Below are positions 8,835-17,161 of a DNA stretch of 64,000 nt, in pieces. Each line of letters opens with the position of its first letter. Position 1 is the first letter of the stretch. Both the position numbers and the translations under genes were made by a program. This stretch comes from Pseudomonas kitaguniensis (lineage in GTDB: Bacteria; Pseudomonadota; Gammaproteobacteria; Pseudomonadales; Pseudomonadaceae). Location of the stretch: NCBI RefSeq assembly GCF_009296165.1, contig NZ_VUAZ01000003.1, forward strand, positions 1-64,000, given 5' to 3'. The notes under the pieces are model-generated. The model saw only the letters and a program-made list of their open reading frames with translations. It was not told where the DNA came from and searched no databases.

Positions 8835-8855
8835 TCACCGAGAACCGTAACTGAA

Positions 8856-8957
8856 TTAAATTTCCAGCTCGACCTCTTCGCCTTCAGAATACATAGCCTT
8901 CTCCTCGGAGATGGCCGATACGCGCTCTTCAAGTTCTTCGAATTGTACGTTTTGCAT
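8856..8957 (-). CDS. 33-residue RiPP precursor peptide (pantocin PaaP-like)
   Basis: The ATG at 8957 is preceded by GAGGTGAATC, a strong ribosome site, and the frame ends with TAA at 8856. The peptide is very acidic. Residues 1-17 (MQNVQFEELEERVSAIS) look like an amphipathic leader helix. Glu18-Glu19-Lys20 follows, and the C-terminal 13 residues (AMYSEGEEVELEI) contain another Glu-Glu at 27-28. There is no Cys, Ser/Thr-rich or Gly-rich core, so lanthionine, azole or radical-SAM products are unlikely. It opens the minus-strand operon with an RRE-ThiF enzyme. Size and layout resemble the pantocin A precursor PaaP (about 30 residues, core Glu16-Glu17-Asn18, recalled from the literature). It is too short for most gene callers and may be unannotated. 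Confidence 0.8.
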   Translation of the reverse strand: MQNVQFEELEERVSAISEEKAMYSEGEEVELEI

Positions 8958-9119
8958 GATTCACCTCAATGGTTTTCAGGTTAATTTCATTCAAAAATAC
9001 GTTCAAATGCTGCGTTTTGTAACGCGTAAATATTTATAGAGTACGGGCCGGTGCTTCGCGCCTCTATTTTGCTTCATATTATTTCTATGGCCTCTAGGAC
9101 CTGTTGCGGTTTTGCGCTA

Positions 9120-9476
9120 ACCGATTGATTTGTAGGTGCAAGCTCGTATCGTTGAAGCCCTGACCGGGCCAACAGCACCTGGTATTTTCGCCAGGGCGCG
9201 CTGTTGCAGGAGGTCGAGGTGACGGGCGATTACCTCAGCGACGACGGTAAAATTTTTGGGCTCTGGGCGCTGGCGGGCCACGGTATCGCCTACAAACCCA
9301 ACCTGGATGTCGCCCGTGATATTCAGGCCGGGCGGCTGGTGCCGCTGTTGCCCGATTGGCAAGGCGAGCCCACGCCGTTCAACCTGATGTGCCCTCACCG
9401 CCTGCAAGTGTCGGAACGGGTGAAAGTGCTGCATCGCGTCCTGCAGCAGCGTTGTCAGAGCTTGCTGAACATATGA
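9120..9476 (+). pseudogene. remnant of a LysR-family regulator (C-terminal part of the effector domain)
   Basis: From about 9156 the frame reads SPDRANSTWYFRQGALLQEVEVTGDY, then LSDDGKIFGLWALAGHGIAY and on to RVLQQRCQSLLNI. This is the end of a LysR substrate-binding domain of the D-x-W-R-F / V-x-G-x-x-x-S-D-D-G subfamily. Upstream in the same frame there are stops at 9126 and 9153 (SSYR-stop-SPDR, where a Cys codon is usual), and the whole DNA-binding half is missing. The gene appears to have been cut when the island arrived. The aldo/keto reductase downstream may once have been linked to it. Confidence 0.75.
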
Positions 9477-9557
9477 AGAAACGCGCGCAGGGCTTGTTCC
9501 AGAGCCCTTGAGTCTGGTATTGCATGACTCACGTTTGCCTGCCTTAAGGAGCTTTGC

Positions 9558-10565
9558 ATGATTTACCGCACATTGGGCCAGTCCGGCTTGCAGGTCAGCG
9601 CGCTGACCTTGGGCACCATGATGTTTGGCGAACAGACCAGCACTGAAGACTCGCTGCGCATCATCGACAAGGCCTGGGACCAGGGCATCAATTTTATCGA
9701 CACCGCCGACGTGTATACCGGCGGGCGCTCCGAGGAAATCGTCGGCGAGGCCATCGCCCGCCACCGCGAGGATTGGGTGCTGGCGTCCAAAGTGGCGATT
9801 GGCCCTACCGACGGCCTGCCCAACCGCAGCGGCCTGAGCCGCAAGCGCCTGTTCAATGCGCTGGAAGCCAGCCTTGCGCGCCTCGACACCGACTACCTGG
9901 ACATCTACTACCTGCACCGTGAAGACCACAACACGCCGCTGGAAGTCACGGTGTCGGCGATTGGCGACCTGATCCGCCAAGGCAAGATTCGCTACTGGGG
10001 CTTGTCCAACTATCGCGGCTGGCGCATCGCCGAAGTGATTCGCGTGGCTGAACGCTTGGGCGTAGACAAACCGATTATCAGCCAGCCGCTGTACAACATC
10101 GTCAACCGCCAGGCGGAGGTCGAGCAAATTACCGCAGCCGCCGCTTACGGCTTGGGCGTGGTGCCGTATAGCCCGCTCGCGCGAGGCGTACTCAGCGGTA
10201 AATACGCGCCCGACGTCGCACCCGAGCCTGGCAGCCGTGCGGCGCGCCAGGACAAACGCATTCTGGAAACCGAATGGCGCATGGAATCGCTGCGCATCGC
10301 CCAGCAGATTCAGCAGTACACACAAGGGCGTGGCGTGGGGATTGTCGAGTTTGCGATTGCCTGGGTGCTGAATAATTCGGCGGTGAGCTCGGCGATTGTC
10401 GGGCCGCGTACCGAGGCGCAGTGGGATGCCTACACCGGGGCGCTGGAGGTAAACATCAGCGCTGAGGATGAAGCGTTTATCGACTCGCTGGTCACGCCGG
10501 GCCATTCCTCCACACCGGGGTTTAATGACGTCAGCCATTTTGTCTCGGGTCGAGTTGCCCGTTAG
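9558..10565 (+). CDS. aldo/keto reductase (voltage-gated potassium channel beta-subunit-like family)
   Basis: A 335-residue NADPH-dependent oxidoreductase with a TIM-barrel fold. The catalytic tetrad is visible as Asp48 and Tyr53 (INFIDTADVYTGG), Lys78 (WVLASKV) and His120 (IYYLHRED). The family motif GLSNYRGWRIAEV follows around residue 155, and YSPLARGVLSGKY around residue 220. The ATG at 9558 is preceded by AAGGAGCTTTGC. It stands alone just downstream of a truncated LysR gene. The physiological carbonyl substrate cannot be predicted. Confidence 0.9.
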   Translation: MIYRTLGQSGLQVSALTLGTMMFGEQTSTEDSLRIIDKAWDQGINFIDTADVYTGGRSEEIVGEAIARHREDWVLASKVAIGPTDGLPNRSGLSRKRLFNALEASLARLDTDYLDIYYLHREDHNTPLEVTVSAIGDLIRQGKIRYWGLSNYRGWRIAEVIRVAERLGVDKPIISQPLYNIVNRQAEVEQITAAAAYGLGVVPYSPLARGVLSGKYAPDVAPEPGSRAARQDKRILETEWRMESLRIAQQIQQYTQGRGVGIVEFAIAWVLNNSAVSSAIVGPRTEAQWDAYTGALEVNISAEDEAFIDSLVTPGHSSTPGFNDVSHFVSGRVAR

Positions 10566-10706
10566 TCAGCGATCAACCTCGCGTCTGTGGAGAGCCGGCT
10601 CTCCACAGAATTTGCCCAAAAAGCGCAAACGTGTCCCGCTAAAAGCACCATAATCCCTCGCTGAAATTCCCCTGCTTGTTTATCAATTGGTTTTCGCGAG
10701 GACAGT

Positions 10707-11588
10707 GTGTCTAAAGGTGTTGTTTTATCGGTGTTGGCCTCGGTGTTGTTTGCCGTGATGTATTACTTCACCTCGTTGCTCACGCCCTTGAGCGGTCTGG
10801 AGATTTTCGGTTGGCGCATGCTGCTCACCGTGCCGTGCATGAGCGTATTCATGCTGGTCAGCGGCGAATGGCGGCGCGTGTGGGAGCTGCTGCGGCTGTT
10901 GGCGAACCGGCCGCGGTTGATCGGCGGCGTGCTGCTGTCGTCAGCCTTGGTGGGCACGCAGTTGTGGTTGTTTATGTGGGCGCCGCTGAATGGGCGCAGC
11001 CTTGAGGTGTCGTTGGGCTACTTTCTGTTGCCATTGACCATGGTGCTGACGGGCCGCCTGGTGTACGGCGAGCGCCTGTCGCGCTTGCAGCAGATAGCCG
11101 TATTTTTTGCAGCGCTCGGCGTATTGAATGAGCTGTACCAGGCTGGCGGATTCTCTTGGGCGACGCTGGTGGTGATCATTGGTTACCCGGTTTATTTTGT
11201 GGTGCGCAAATACTTGACCACCGATCACTTGGGCGGCCTGTGGCTGGACATGGCGTTGATGCTGCCGGTGGCGTGGTGGTTTGTGCAGAGCGGTGAACAG
11301 GGCTATGCGGTATTTGATGCCCACGCGAAGTTGTATGCGCTGATTCCGTTGTTGGGTTTGATCAGTGCCTCGGCGTTGGTGAGCTACATCGTTGCCAGCC
11401 GGTTGTTGCCCTTCAGCCTGTTCGGGTTGCTGAGCTATGTGGAGCCGGTGTTGCTGCTGGGGGTGGCGCTATTGCTGGGCGAAGGCATCAAGCCTGGGCA
11501 ATGGCTGACCTACATCCCGATCTGGCTGGCGGTGTTGGTACTGGTGTATGAAGGCTTCAAGCACCTGATGCGCCAACGCAGGGCCTGA
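10707..11588 (+). CDS. EamA-family transporter, RarD-like
   Basis: A 293-residue inner-membrane protein with about ten hydrophobic helices, matching the RarD branch of the DMT superfamily. RarD features include SVLFAVMYYFTSLLTPLSGLEIFGWRML at the start, NGRSLEVSLGYFLLPLTMVLTGRLVYGERLS in the middle, and LSYVEPVLLLGVALLLGE near the end. RarD proteins are named for chloramphenicol sensitivity, but their substrate is not established. The start is GTG at 10707 after CGAGGACAGT. The gene is followed by a strong bidirectional terminator shared with hpd. Confidence 0.85.
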   Translation: MSKGVVLSVLASVLFAVMYYFTSLLTPLSGLEIFGWRMLLTVPCMSVFMLVSGEWRRVWELLRLLANRPRLIGGVLLSSALVGTQLWLFMWAPLNGRSLEVSLGYFLLPLTMVLTGRLVYGERLSRLQQIAVFFAALGVLNELYQAGGFSWATLVVIIGYPVYFVVRKYLTTDHLGGLWLDMALMLPVAWWFVQSGEQGYAVFDAHAKLYALIPLLGLISASALVSYIVASRLLPFSLFGLLSYVEPVLLLGVALLLGEGIKPGQWLTYIPIWLAVLVLVYEGFKHLMRQRRA

Positions 11589-11600
11589 TGCGCAGGCGAT

Positions 11601-11640
11601 AAAAAGCCCGGCCGCAATGATGCGCGGCCGGGCTGTTTTG
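11601..11640. terminator. bidirectional intrinsic terminator
   Basis: A perfect 11-base stem, AGCCCGGCCGC (11605-11615) with GCGGCCGGGCT (11624-11634), has A5 on the left and a TGTTTT tract on the right. It can end both the RarD-like gene (plus) and hpd (minus), which converge here. Confidence 0.9.
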
Positions 11641-11642
11641 GG

Positions 11643-12719
11643 TCAGTCGGCGGTCAATACACCGCGACGTACCTGGTCACGCTCGATCGACTCGAACAGT
11701 GCCTTGAAGTTGCCCTCGCCGAACCCGTCATCGCCTTTGCGCTGGATGAATTCGAAGAACACCGGGCCCATCAGGGTTTCCGAGAAGATCTGCAGCAGCA
11801 GGCGCCTGTCGCCTTCGATTGAAGAACCGTCGAGCAGAATGCCCCGCGCTTGCAGTTGGTCCACCGGCTCAGCGTGATTCGGCAGGCGGCCTTCGAGCAT
11901 TTCATAGTAAGTCGCAGGCGGCGCGGTCATGAAGCGCATGCCGATGTTTTTCAGTGCGTCCCACGTTTTGATCAGGTCGTCGGTGAGGAACGCTACGTGC
12001 TGGATGCCCTCGCCGTTGAACTGCATCAGGAACTCTTCGATCTGGCCTGCGCCCTTGGACGATTCTTCGTTCAGCGGGATACGGATCATGCCATCCGGCG
12101 CGCTCATGGCCTTGGAGGTCAGGCCGGTGTACTCGCCCTTGATGTCGAAGTAACGCGCTTCACGGAAGTTGAACAGCTTCTCGTAGAAGTTGGCCCAGTA
12201 AGCCATGCGCCCGCGATACACGTTATGGGTCAGGTGGTCGATAACCTTGAGGCCCGCACCGACCGGGTTGCGCTCCACGCCTTCGACGAACACGAAGTCG
12301 ATGTCATAGATCGAGCTGCCTTCACCGAAACGGTCAATCAGGTACAACGGCGCGCCGCCGATGCCCTTGATCGCCGGCAGGTTGAGTTCCATCGGGCCGG
12401 TTTCGATATGGATCGGCTGGGCGCCGAGTTCCAAGGCACGGTTATAGGCCTGTTGCGAGTCTTTGACGCGGAACGCCATGCCACACACCGACGGGCCGTG
12501 TTCGGCGGCAAAGTAGGCCGCGAGGCTGCCGGGCTGGTTATTGAGGATCAGGTTGATCTCGCCCTGGCGGTACAGGTGCACGTTCTTGGAGCGGTGGCTG
12601 GCAACTTTGGTGAAGCCCATGATCTCGAAGATCGGCTCCAGAATGCCAGGGGTTGGCGATGCGAATTCGATAAATTCAAAGCCCATCAGGCCCATTGGGT
12701 TTGCGTATTGGTCGGCCAT
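11643..12719 (-). CDS. hpd: 4-hydroxyphenylpyruvate dioxygenase
   Basis: Converts 4-hydroxyphenylpyruvate to homogentisate in tyrosine and phenylalanine degradation, also the precursor route to pyomelanin. The product of about 358 residues starts [22 protein letters not shown], typical of Pseudomonas HPD. The iron-binding triad is recognisable as His in VIDHLTHNV, His in [10 protein letters not shown] and Glu in [10 protein letters not shown]. The ATG at 12719 was chosen over the one at 12728 because GAGGTG lies 6 bases before it. The 246 bases upstream hold the promoter and no convincing gene. No homogentisate genes are nearby. Confidence 0.95.
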   Translation of the reverse strand: MADQYANPMGLMGFEFIEFASPTPGILEPIFEIMGFTKVASHRSKNVHLYRQGEINLILNNQPGSLAAYFAAEHGPSVCGMAFRVKDSQQAYNRALELGAQPIHIETGPMELNLPAIKGIGGAPLYLIDRFGEGSSIYDIDFVFVEGVERNPVGAGLKVIDHLTHNVYRGRMAYWANFYEKLFNFREARYFDIKGEYTGLTSKAMSAPDGMIRIPLNEESSKGAGQIEEFLMQFNGEGIQHVAFLTDDLIKTWDALKNIGMRFMTAPPATYYEMLEGRLPNHAEPVDQLQARGILLDGSSIEGDRRLLLQIFSETLMGPVFFEFIQRKGDDGFGEGNFKALFESIERDQVRRGVLTAD

Positions 12720-12964
12720 TTTCGGCACCTCATCATTCTTGTCATTAACAGATCGTCATGTGCGAGCAAGGATGAGGTCGCAGGGCGGTGCACACGAGAG
12801 CCCGCGCACGCTGCGGGCGAGGAAGTCACCGAAGATAAGGGGGGAGCCGAGTAGCTTCATGGTTACATCAGTCTCTGACGGCCGAGGCTTGCGTGAGCGC
12901 AAGTCATATTCTTGTATGCGTAAACCGATTCTACACAGCGTAACCGTGTTTGTAAGCCCTCTTA

Positions 12965-13888
12965 TCAAAGCCCCAATGGCTTGGGCTGCGCAAGGGGTTT
13001 GTTGCACAGATAAATGCCGAGCAGGATCACCGCCCCGCCCAACAGCATCGGCAGGCTGAGGTGCTCGCCGAGCAGTAGCGCGCCACAGACTACCGCCGTC
13101 AGCGGGTTAAGCGCGATGAATACGCCAGCACGGGTGGCGCCGATCCGGCGAATGCCGTCGTACCAGGCGATATAGGCCAGTGCCGAACCGACCACGCCGA
13201 GGTAGAGCAAGCTCAGCAGTTGCGGCCAGTGCAGCGCACTCACAGCGCTCACGCTGAGTTTGCCGGTGACGAGCGTGGTGGCCGTCAGCATCGCCGTGCC
13301 CAGGATTATCGACCAGGTTACCGTCTGCAATGGCCCCAGGCTGTGGTTCAGACCACGCGAACACACGGAGTACACGCCCCACCCCAGCACGCAGCCGAGA
13401 ATCAGCAGGTCGCCGACCCAGGCAGTGTCGGCGCCCTGCAACAACTGCGGGTTACGGCTGACAATCACCGCCCCCGCGCCGCCGAGGCATAAGGCAATGC
13501 CCAGGCATTTGGCTGCGCCGAGACGCTCCTTGAACAACAGCCACGACGCCAGGCCGATGACCGCCGGGTTCAAGGCCACAATCAGCGAAGCTCGCGACGC
13601 ATTGATGTAATGCAGGCCGTAAAAGAAGCACACGTTGTAAAAAAAGATGCCGAAAAAACCCAGGATTGCCAATTGCAAACATTCGCCTGCGCGGGGACGA
13701 ACCAGGCGCACGCGTGTAAAAGCCATGAACATCAGCAGCGCTACGCTTGCCAGTACAAAGCGCATTGTTGCCGCCAGCAGCGGGTCAACGTCGGCCGCCA
13801 GGTAGCGGCCAGCCACGAAGGTGGTGCCCCAAATCATGCTGACAGCGGCGAGCTTCAGGTAGGTCAGGCGGTCGGCGGAAGGCATCAT
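12965..13888 (-). CDS. EamA/DMT-family transporter
   Basis: A membrane protein of about 307 residues with two EamA repeats (LAAVSMIWGTTFVAGRYLAADVDP in the first, LLILGCVLGWGVYSVCSRGL in the second) and about ten helices. It ends with the usual LGIYLCNKPLA segment. The start is one of two adjacent ATG codons at 13888/13885; a longer frame to 14074 would run into the divergent LysR gene. The divergent LysR neighbour and a palindrome between them suggest direct control. Such pairs commonly export amino acids or metabolites, but the substrate is unknown. Confidence 0.85.
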   Translation of the reverse strand: MMPSADRLTYLKLAAVSMIWGTTFVAGRYLAADVDPLLAATMRFVLASVALLMFMAFTRVRLVRPRAGECLQLAILGFFGIFFYNVCFFYGLHYINASRASLIVALNPAVIGLASWLLFKERLGAAKCLGIALCLGGAGAVIVSRNPQLLQGADTAWVGDLLILGCVLGWGVYSVCSRGLNHSLGPLQTVTWSIILGTAMLTATTLVTGKLSVSAVSALHWPQLLSLLYLGVVGSALAYIAWYDGIRRIGATRAGVFIALNPLTAVVCGALLLGEHLSLPMLLGGAVILLGIYLCNKPLAQPKPLGL

Positions 13889-13950
13889 CAGTGGCGCTCT
13901 GTGCGGATCAGGATTGGGGTATCCTGCAAGTAATGACCCATCATCGTAAA

Positions 13951-13966
13951 ATGAGTAAATACTCAT
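13951..13966. promoter_or_regulatory. palindromic operator candidate between EamA and LysR genes
   Basis: ATGAGTA-AA-TACTCAT is a perfect 16-base inverted repeat with T-N11-A symmetry, the pattern of a LysR-type recognition site. It overlaps the LysR start codon (ATG 13965-13967), so binding there could also repress the regulator's own gene. Confidence 0.6.
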
Positions 13967-14834
13967 GACCCTCACACAGCTTGAAATCTTTTCGCGTGTC
14001 GCCGAGCTGCAAGGCTTCACCAGCGCTGCCCACCGTTTGGGTATCAGCCAGTCGGCGGTGTCGCATGCAATCAAGGCGCTTGAACAGGAATTGGGCGTCG
14101 AGTTGTTTCGGCGCCATCAGTCACAGGTCGAACTGAGTGACATCGGCCGGCAACTGCTGATGCGCGCACGCACGGTGCTCGGCGTGGTCAACACGCTGCA
14201 GCAAGAGGCTTCCGATGCCCGAGGCATGAAGCGTGGTACGTTGCGCGTCGGCTCTTTCGGCCCCACGTCGTCCAATCGTTTGCTGCCGCGCATTCTCAAG
14301 CAGTTTCGGCTGGAGCACCCAGGCATTGAGGTGCATGTTGACGAAGGCCCCGACCGCCAAGTGATTCAATGGCTGGACGAACGACGGATCGACGTCGGGT
14401 TTGTGGTGCTGGAACAGGAACGCTTTGATACGTTTGCGCTGTTTAAAGACCAGATGGTCGCCCTGCTACCGGCGGCGCACCCGCTGGCGAGCCAGCCTTG
14501 CGTGGCGTTGCAGGCGCTGTGTGATGACCCGTTCATACTCACCGAAGCGGGGTCGCTGGAGCTGGTTTCACGGTTATTCAGTGCCGCGCGGCTGACGCCG
14601 AATGTGCGCTACCGCTGCTCGCAACTGCTCAGCACCGTGGAGGCGGTGAGCCGGGGCGATGGCGTCAGCGTGGTGGCACAGGCCTCGTTGCCGCAGACGC
14701 CGGACCCACGCTACCAAGTGCGCGCCCTCTCACCGCCCGTGGTCCGCGATATAGGCTTGGCCGTGCTGGACAAACGCCAGGCGACACCGGCCACGTTGGC
14801 GTTTATTCAATTGGCGCAAGGTCTCGACTTCTAG
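13965..14834 (+). CDS. LysR-family transcriptional regulator
   Basis: A 289-residue regulator. The N-terminal winged helix-turn-helix is LEIFSRVAELQGFTSAAHRLGISQSAVSHAIKALEQELGVELF (residues 6-48). The effector-binding domain starts near RGTLRVGSFGPTSSNRLLP at about residue 90. It is divergent from the EamA transporter, whose promoter it probably controls. The start codon is part of a palindrome. The gene ends just before the c-di-GMP phosphodiesterase gene on the same strand, with about 110 bases between. Confidence 0.9.
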   Translation: MTLTQLEIFSRVAELQGFTSAAHRLGISQSAVSHAIKALEQELGVELFRRHQSQVELSDIGRQLLMRARTVLGVVNTLQQEASDARGMKRGTLRVGSFGPTSSNRLLPRILKQFRLEHPGIEVHVDEGPDRQVIQWLDERRIDVGFVVLEQERFDTFALFKDQMVALLPAAHPLASQPCVALQALCDDPFILTEAGSLELVSRLFSAARLTPNVRYRCSQLLSTVEAVSRGDGVSVVAQASLPQTPDPRYQVRALSPPVVRDIGLAVLDKRQATPATLAFIQLAQGLDF

Positions 14835-14944
14835 CGATGCCGTACTGGCCGAACGGCCAGGTACAGCGAGATTATTTCGCCCTGGCCCTCTATCATCAGC
14901 ATTAACCGAGTCGCCCTTCCACCTTGCAACAGGCCGTTCCATCT

Positions 14945-16486
14945 ATGCCCTTGACCGTCAACGGCCCGCGAAAGCGCGCGACCCGCTATGTGATCACTGC
15001 ACTCAGCGGCCTGCTGCCGATTGTATTGGGCGTGGTCAGCCTGCATTGGCAAGCCGAACGCACCCTGCAACAAAGCACCGCGCACACCGCCCAAGAGGCT
15101 GTACGCCAGTTTGACCTGATGCTCGACAATACCGCCCTCGCCGCTCAGGCCTTGCTGCCGTTGGCCGGCCAGCCGTGTGACGACGCTGCGCAACTGGCAC
15201 TGCGCGAGCACGTCACGCGTCGACCTTTTGTGCGCGCAACCACGTTGTCCTGGCAAAAAAACATCTATTGCACCTCGCTGTTCGGTGATAGCCATCTCTC
15301 GGCAGTCAACCCGAATGACTACGTTGACGGCAGGCTGTGGTTAATGAATGGCAACCCGGTGACCCCGGACACTGCGCTGCTGGTTTACCGCTTGGTCGAC
15401 GGCGACAAGGCTGCGTTTGCATCGGTTGACGGCTACCACCTGACCAATACGTTGCGCCTGATCAGCCGTTACGCGCAGTTGACCCTGCAAGTAGGGCCAA
15501 ACTGGCTGGACGCCGACGGCAAAGTGCATACCTCAGCGGTGCCGGCGTTTGCCGTGGCGCATCATCACCTGAAGTCCGTGCACTACCCGTACAGCGTGGA
15601 TGCCGGTATGCCAGCCGGTGAAGTGTGGCGGTATATGGCGGCACGTTACCCGGCACTGTTCGGCCTGGTGGTGTTTTTCGGCGTACTCGCCGGCGTCCTT
15701 GCGTGGTGGCTGCAAAAGCGTTCCAGCGCGCCGACGCATGAATTGCAGCGCGCGCTGGGCGCCAACGAATTCATCGCGTATTACCAGCCCGTGGTGCGCG
15801 GCGATAGCCTTGAATGGGCGGGCTGTGAAGTGCTGATGCGCTGGCAGCACCCGAAGGAAGGCCTGGTGCGCCCGGACCTGTTTATTCCGCTGGCCGAGCA
15901 TTGCGGTTTGATCGTGCCGATGACCCGTGCCTTGATGCGTCAAACCGCGGCGCACCTCGCCCCCCACGTCGGGCACTTGCGCCCTGGTTTTCATGTTGCG
16001 GTGAATATCACTGCCCGCCACTGCCTGGACCTGGACCTGGTGCAAGACTGTCGGGAATTTCTCGCCGCCTTCGCGCCTGGCCAAGTCACGTTGGTGCTGG
16101 AGTTAACCGAGCGCGAACTGATTGAGCCTACCGACGTCACCCGTCGCCTGTTCGACGCCCTGCATCAACTGGGTGTAATGATTGCCCTCGACGACTTCGG
16201 CACTGGCCATTCCAGCCTGGGTTACTTGCGTAACTTCAATGTGGATTACTTGAAAATCGATCAAAGCTTTGTCGCCATGATCGGCGCCGATGCACTCTCG
16301 CGGCATATTCTGGACAGCATCATCGAACTCTCCGGCAAGCTGGCGCTGCGCACCGTGGCCGAGGGCGTAGAAACAGCCGAGCAGTGCGAATACCTCGCCG
16401 CACAGGGTGTGGACTTCCTGCAGGGTTACCTGTTCGGTCGACCGTTACCCGCCGACGAGTTTATTAAGTCTCTGGCCAGCCACTGA
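14945..16486 (+). CDS. CSS-type membrane EAL-domain c-di-GMP phosphodiesterase
   Basis: An enzyme of about 513 residues expected to hydrolyse c-di-GMP. An N-terminal helix (YVITALSGLLPIVLGVVSL), a periplasmic region of about 200 residues with a Cys pair (QPCDDA and IYCTSLFG) and a second helix (LFGLVVFFGVLAGVLAWWL) form a CSS-motif redox sensor; the motif here is CTS rather than CSS. The EAL domain follows: the signature itself is EVL (GCEVLMRW), but the catalytic motifs LTERE, ALDDFGTGHSSL, LKIDQSF and AEGVET are intact. The ATG at 14945 is taken because the frame upstream begins only with TTG. Activity is likely since the catalytic residues are kept. Confidence 0.88.
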   Translation: MPLTVNGPRKRATRYVITALSGLLPIVLGVVSLHWQAERTLQQSTAHTAQEAVRQFDLMLDNTALAAQALLPLAGQPCDDAAQLALREHVTRRPFVRATTLSWQKNIYCTSLFGDSHLSAVNPNDYVDGRLWLMNGNPVTPDTALLVYRLVDGDKAAFASVDGYHLTNTLRLISRYAQLTLQVGPNWLDADGKVHTSAVPAFAVAHHHLKSVHYPYSVDAGMPAGEVWRYMAARYPALFGLVVFFGVLAGVLAWWLQKRSSAPTHELQRALGANEFIAYYQPVVRGDSLEWAGCEVLMRWQHPKEGLVRPDLFIPLAEHCGLIVPMTRALMRQTAAHLAPHVGHLRPGFHVAVNITARHCLDLDLVQDCREFLAAFAPGQVTLVLELTERELIEPTDVTRRLFDALHQLGVMIALDDFGTGHSSLGYLRNFNVDYLKIDQSFVAMIGADALSRHILDSIIELSGKLALRTVAEGVETAEQCEYLAAQGVDFLQGYLFGRPLPADEFIKSLASH

Positions 16487-16685
16487 ATAGCCCTGTACCA
16501 CGCCCGATGAAATATTATTATTTAGGCCGACGACGTGATTTACTCGTGAGGCATTAACTACTACAATTTTTCCAGCCGGTGCTTAACTCGCAGAAGGGCC
16601 ACTTTCTTTGAGTTGCCTTACAGCCCTTGGCTTATCGCTTTATCTGCAGTTGATACCAGCAAACTACACTATTGGAGTAAAGATT

Positions 16686-17051
16686 TTGTCCAGACTCGCC
16701 GAATTTCGCGCAGCAGAAAAAGCCCTTCAAGAGCAGCTGGCCCAGCTGGAATCCCTGAAGAACGACGCTGGCCTGAAGAAAGAAATCGAATTTGAAGAAA
16801 AGCTGCAAGGCTTGATGAAGCACTACGGTAAAGGCCTGCGCGAGATCATCTCGATCCTTGACCCTAACCACGGCAAGGCCGGCACCGCTGTTGCCGCCGC
16901 ACCTAAACAGCGTCGCGCGCGCGTGGTCAAGGTTTACCACAACCCGCACACCGGCGAATTGATCGAGACCAAAGGCGGCAACCACCGCGGCCTGAAAGCC
17001 TGGAAAGAACAGCACGGGGCCGCCACTGTCGAATCCTGGCTGCGTGGCTGA
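16686..17051 (+). CDS. mvaU: H-NS-like xenogeneic silencer, MvaT/MvaU family
   Basis: A 121-residue nucleoid protein that silences AT-rich DNA. The N-terminal coiled-coil reads LAEFRAAEKALQEQLAQLES, and the C-terminal AT-hook-like DNA-binding domain has YHNPHTGELIETKGGNHRGLKAWKEQHG. The N-terminus fits MvaU/MvaV better than MvaT proper. The start is TTG at 16686, 8 bases after GGAG (16674-16677). A longer frame to 16608 adds residues unlike the family. It is followed by a strong terminator. A plausible silencer of the AT-rich island at 4613-8957 and of the chemoreceptor gene at 49090, though that is inference. Confidence 0.9.
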   Translation: MSRLAEFRAAEKALQEQLAQLESLKNDAGLKKEIEFEEKLQGLMKHYGKGLREIISILDPNHGKAGTAVAAAPKQRRARVVKVYHNPHTGELIETKGGNHRGLKAWKEQHGAATVESWLRG

Positions 17052-17066
17052 TCAGCACGCACTAAC

Positions 17067-17095
17067 AAAAAAGCCCCGCAGGTCGGGGCTTTTTG
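17067..17095 (+). terminator. intrinsic terminator after mvaU
   Basis: AAAAAAGCCCCG-CAGGT-CGGGGCTTTTT: a 6-base GC stem flanked by an A-run and a T-run, 16 bases after the stop. It could also act for the convergent gene at 17162-17698. Confidence 0.9.
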
Positions 17096-17161
17096 TTAAG
17101 CGAATTTAAACCTGACTTAACTAATATTTCACACGCTGAAACACCCAGCCGCGTAACACCT

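Larger units (their letters stand above)
4613..8957 (-). other. pantocin-like RiPP biosynthetic cluster (five genes)
   Basis: Gene order from the promoter side is precursor (8957), RRE-ThiF enzyme (8780), 2OG oxygenase (7663), EamA exporter (7014), M32 carboxypeptidase (6082). The last four overlap by 8, 17 and 4 bases. The block is visibly richer in A+T than the genes on either side, and its codon use differs from neighbours, consistent with horizontal acquisition. It is bounded on the right by a truncated LysR gene and on the left by non-coding sequence. No integrase or insertion sequence is visible inside it. Upstream of the precursor (8958-9110) the sequence is AT-rich, but I could not identify a convincing promoter. 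Confidence 0.8.

Noticed and set aside
9117..10538. Minus-strand frame of 473 codons over the aldo/keto reductase
   Set aside because: Antisense to an intact enzyme and to the LysR remnant; low-complexity composition; no start signals.
12756..12860. 34-codon frame upstream of hpd (MKLLGSPLIFGDF...)
   Set aside because: No usable ribosome site and no sign of a leader-peptide attenuator; probably the hpd promoter region.
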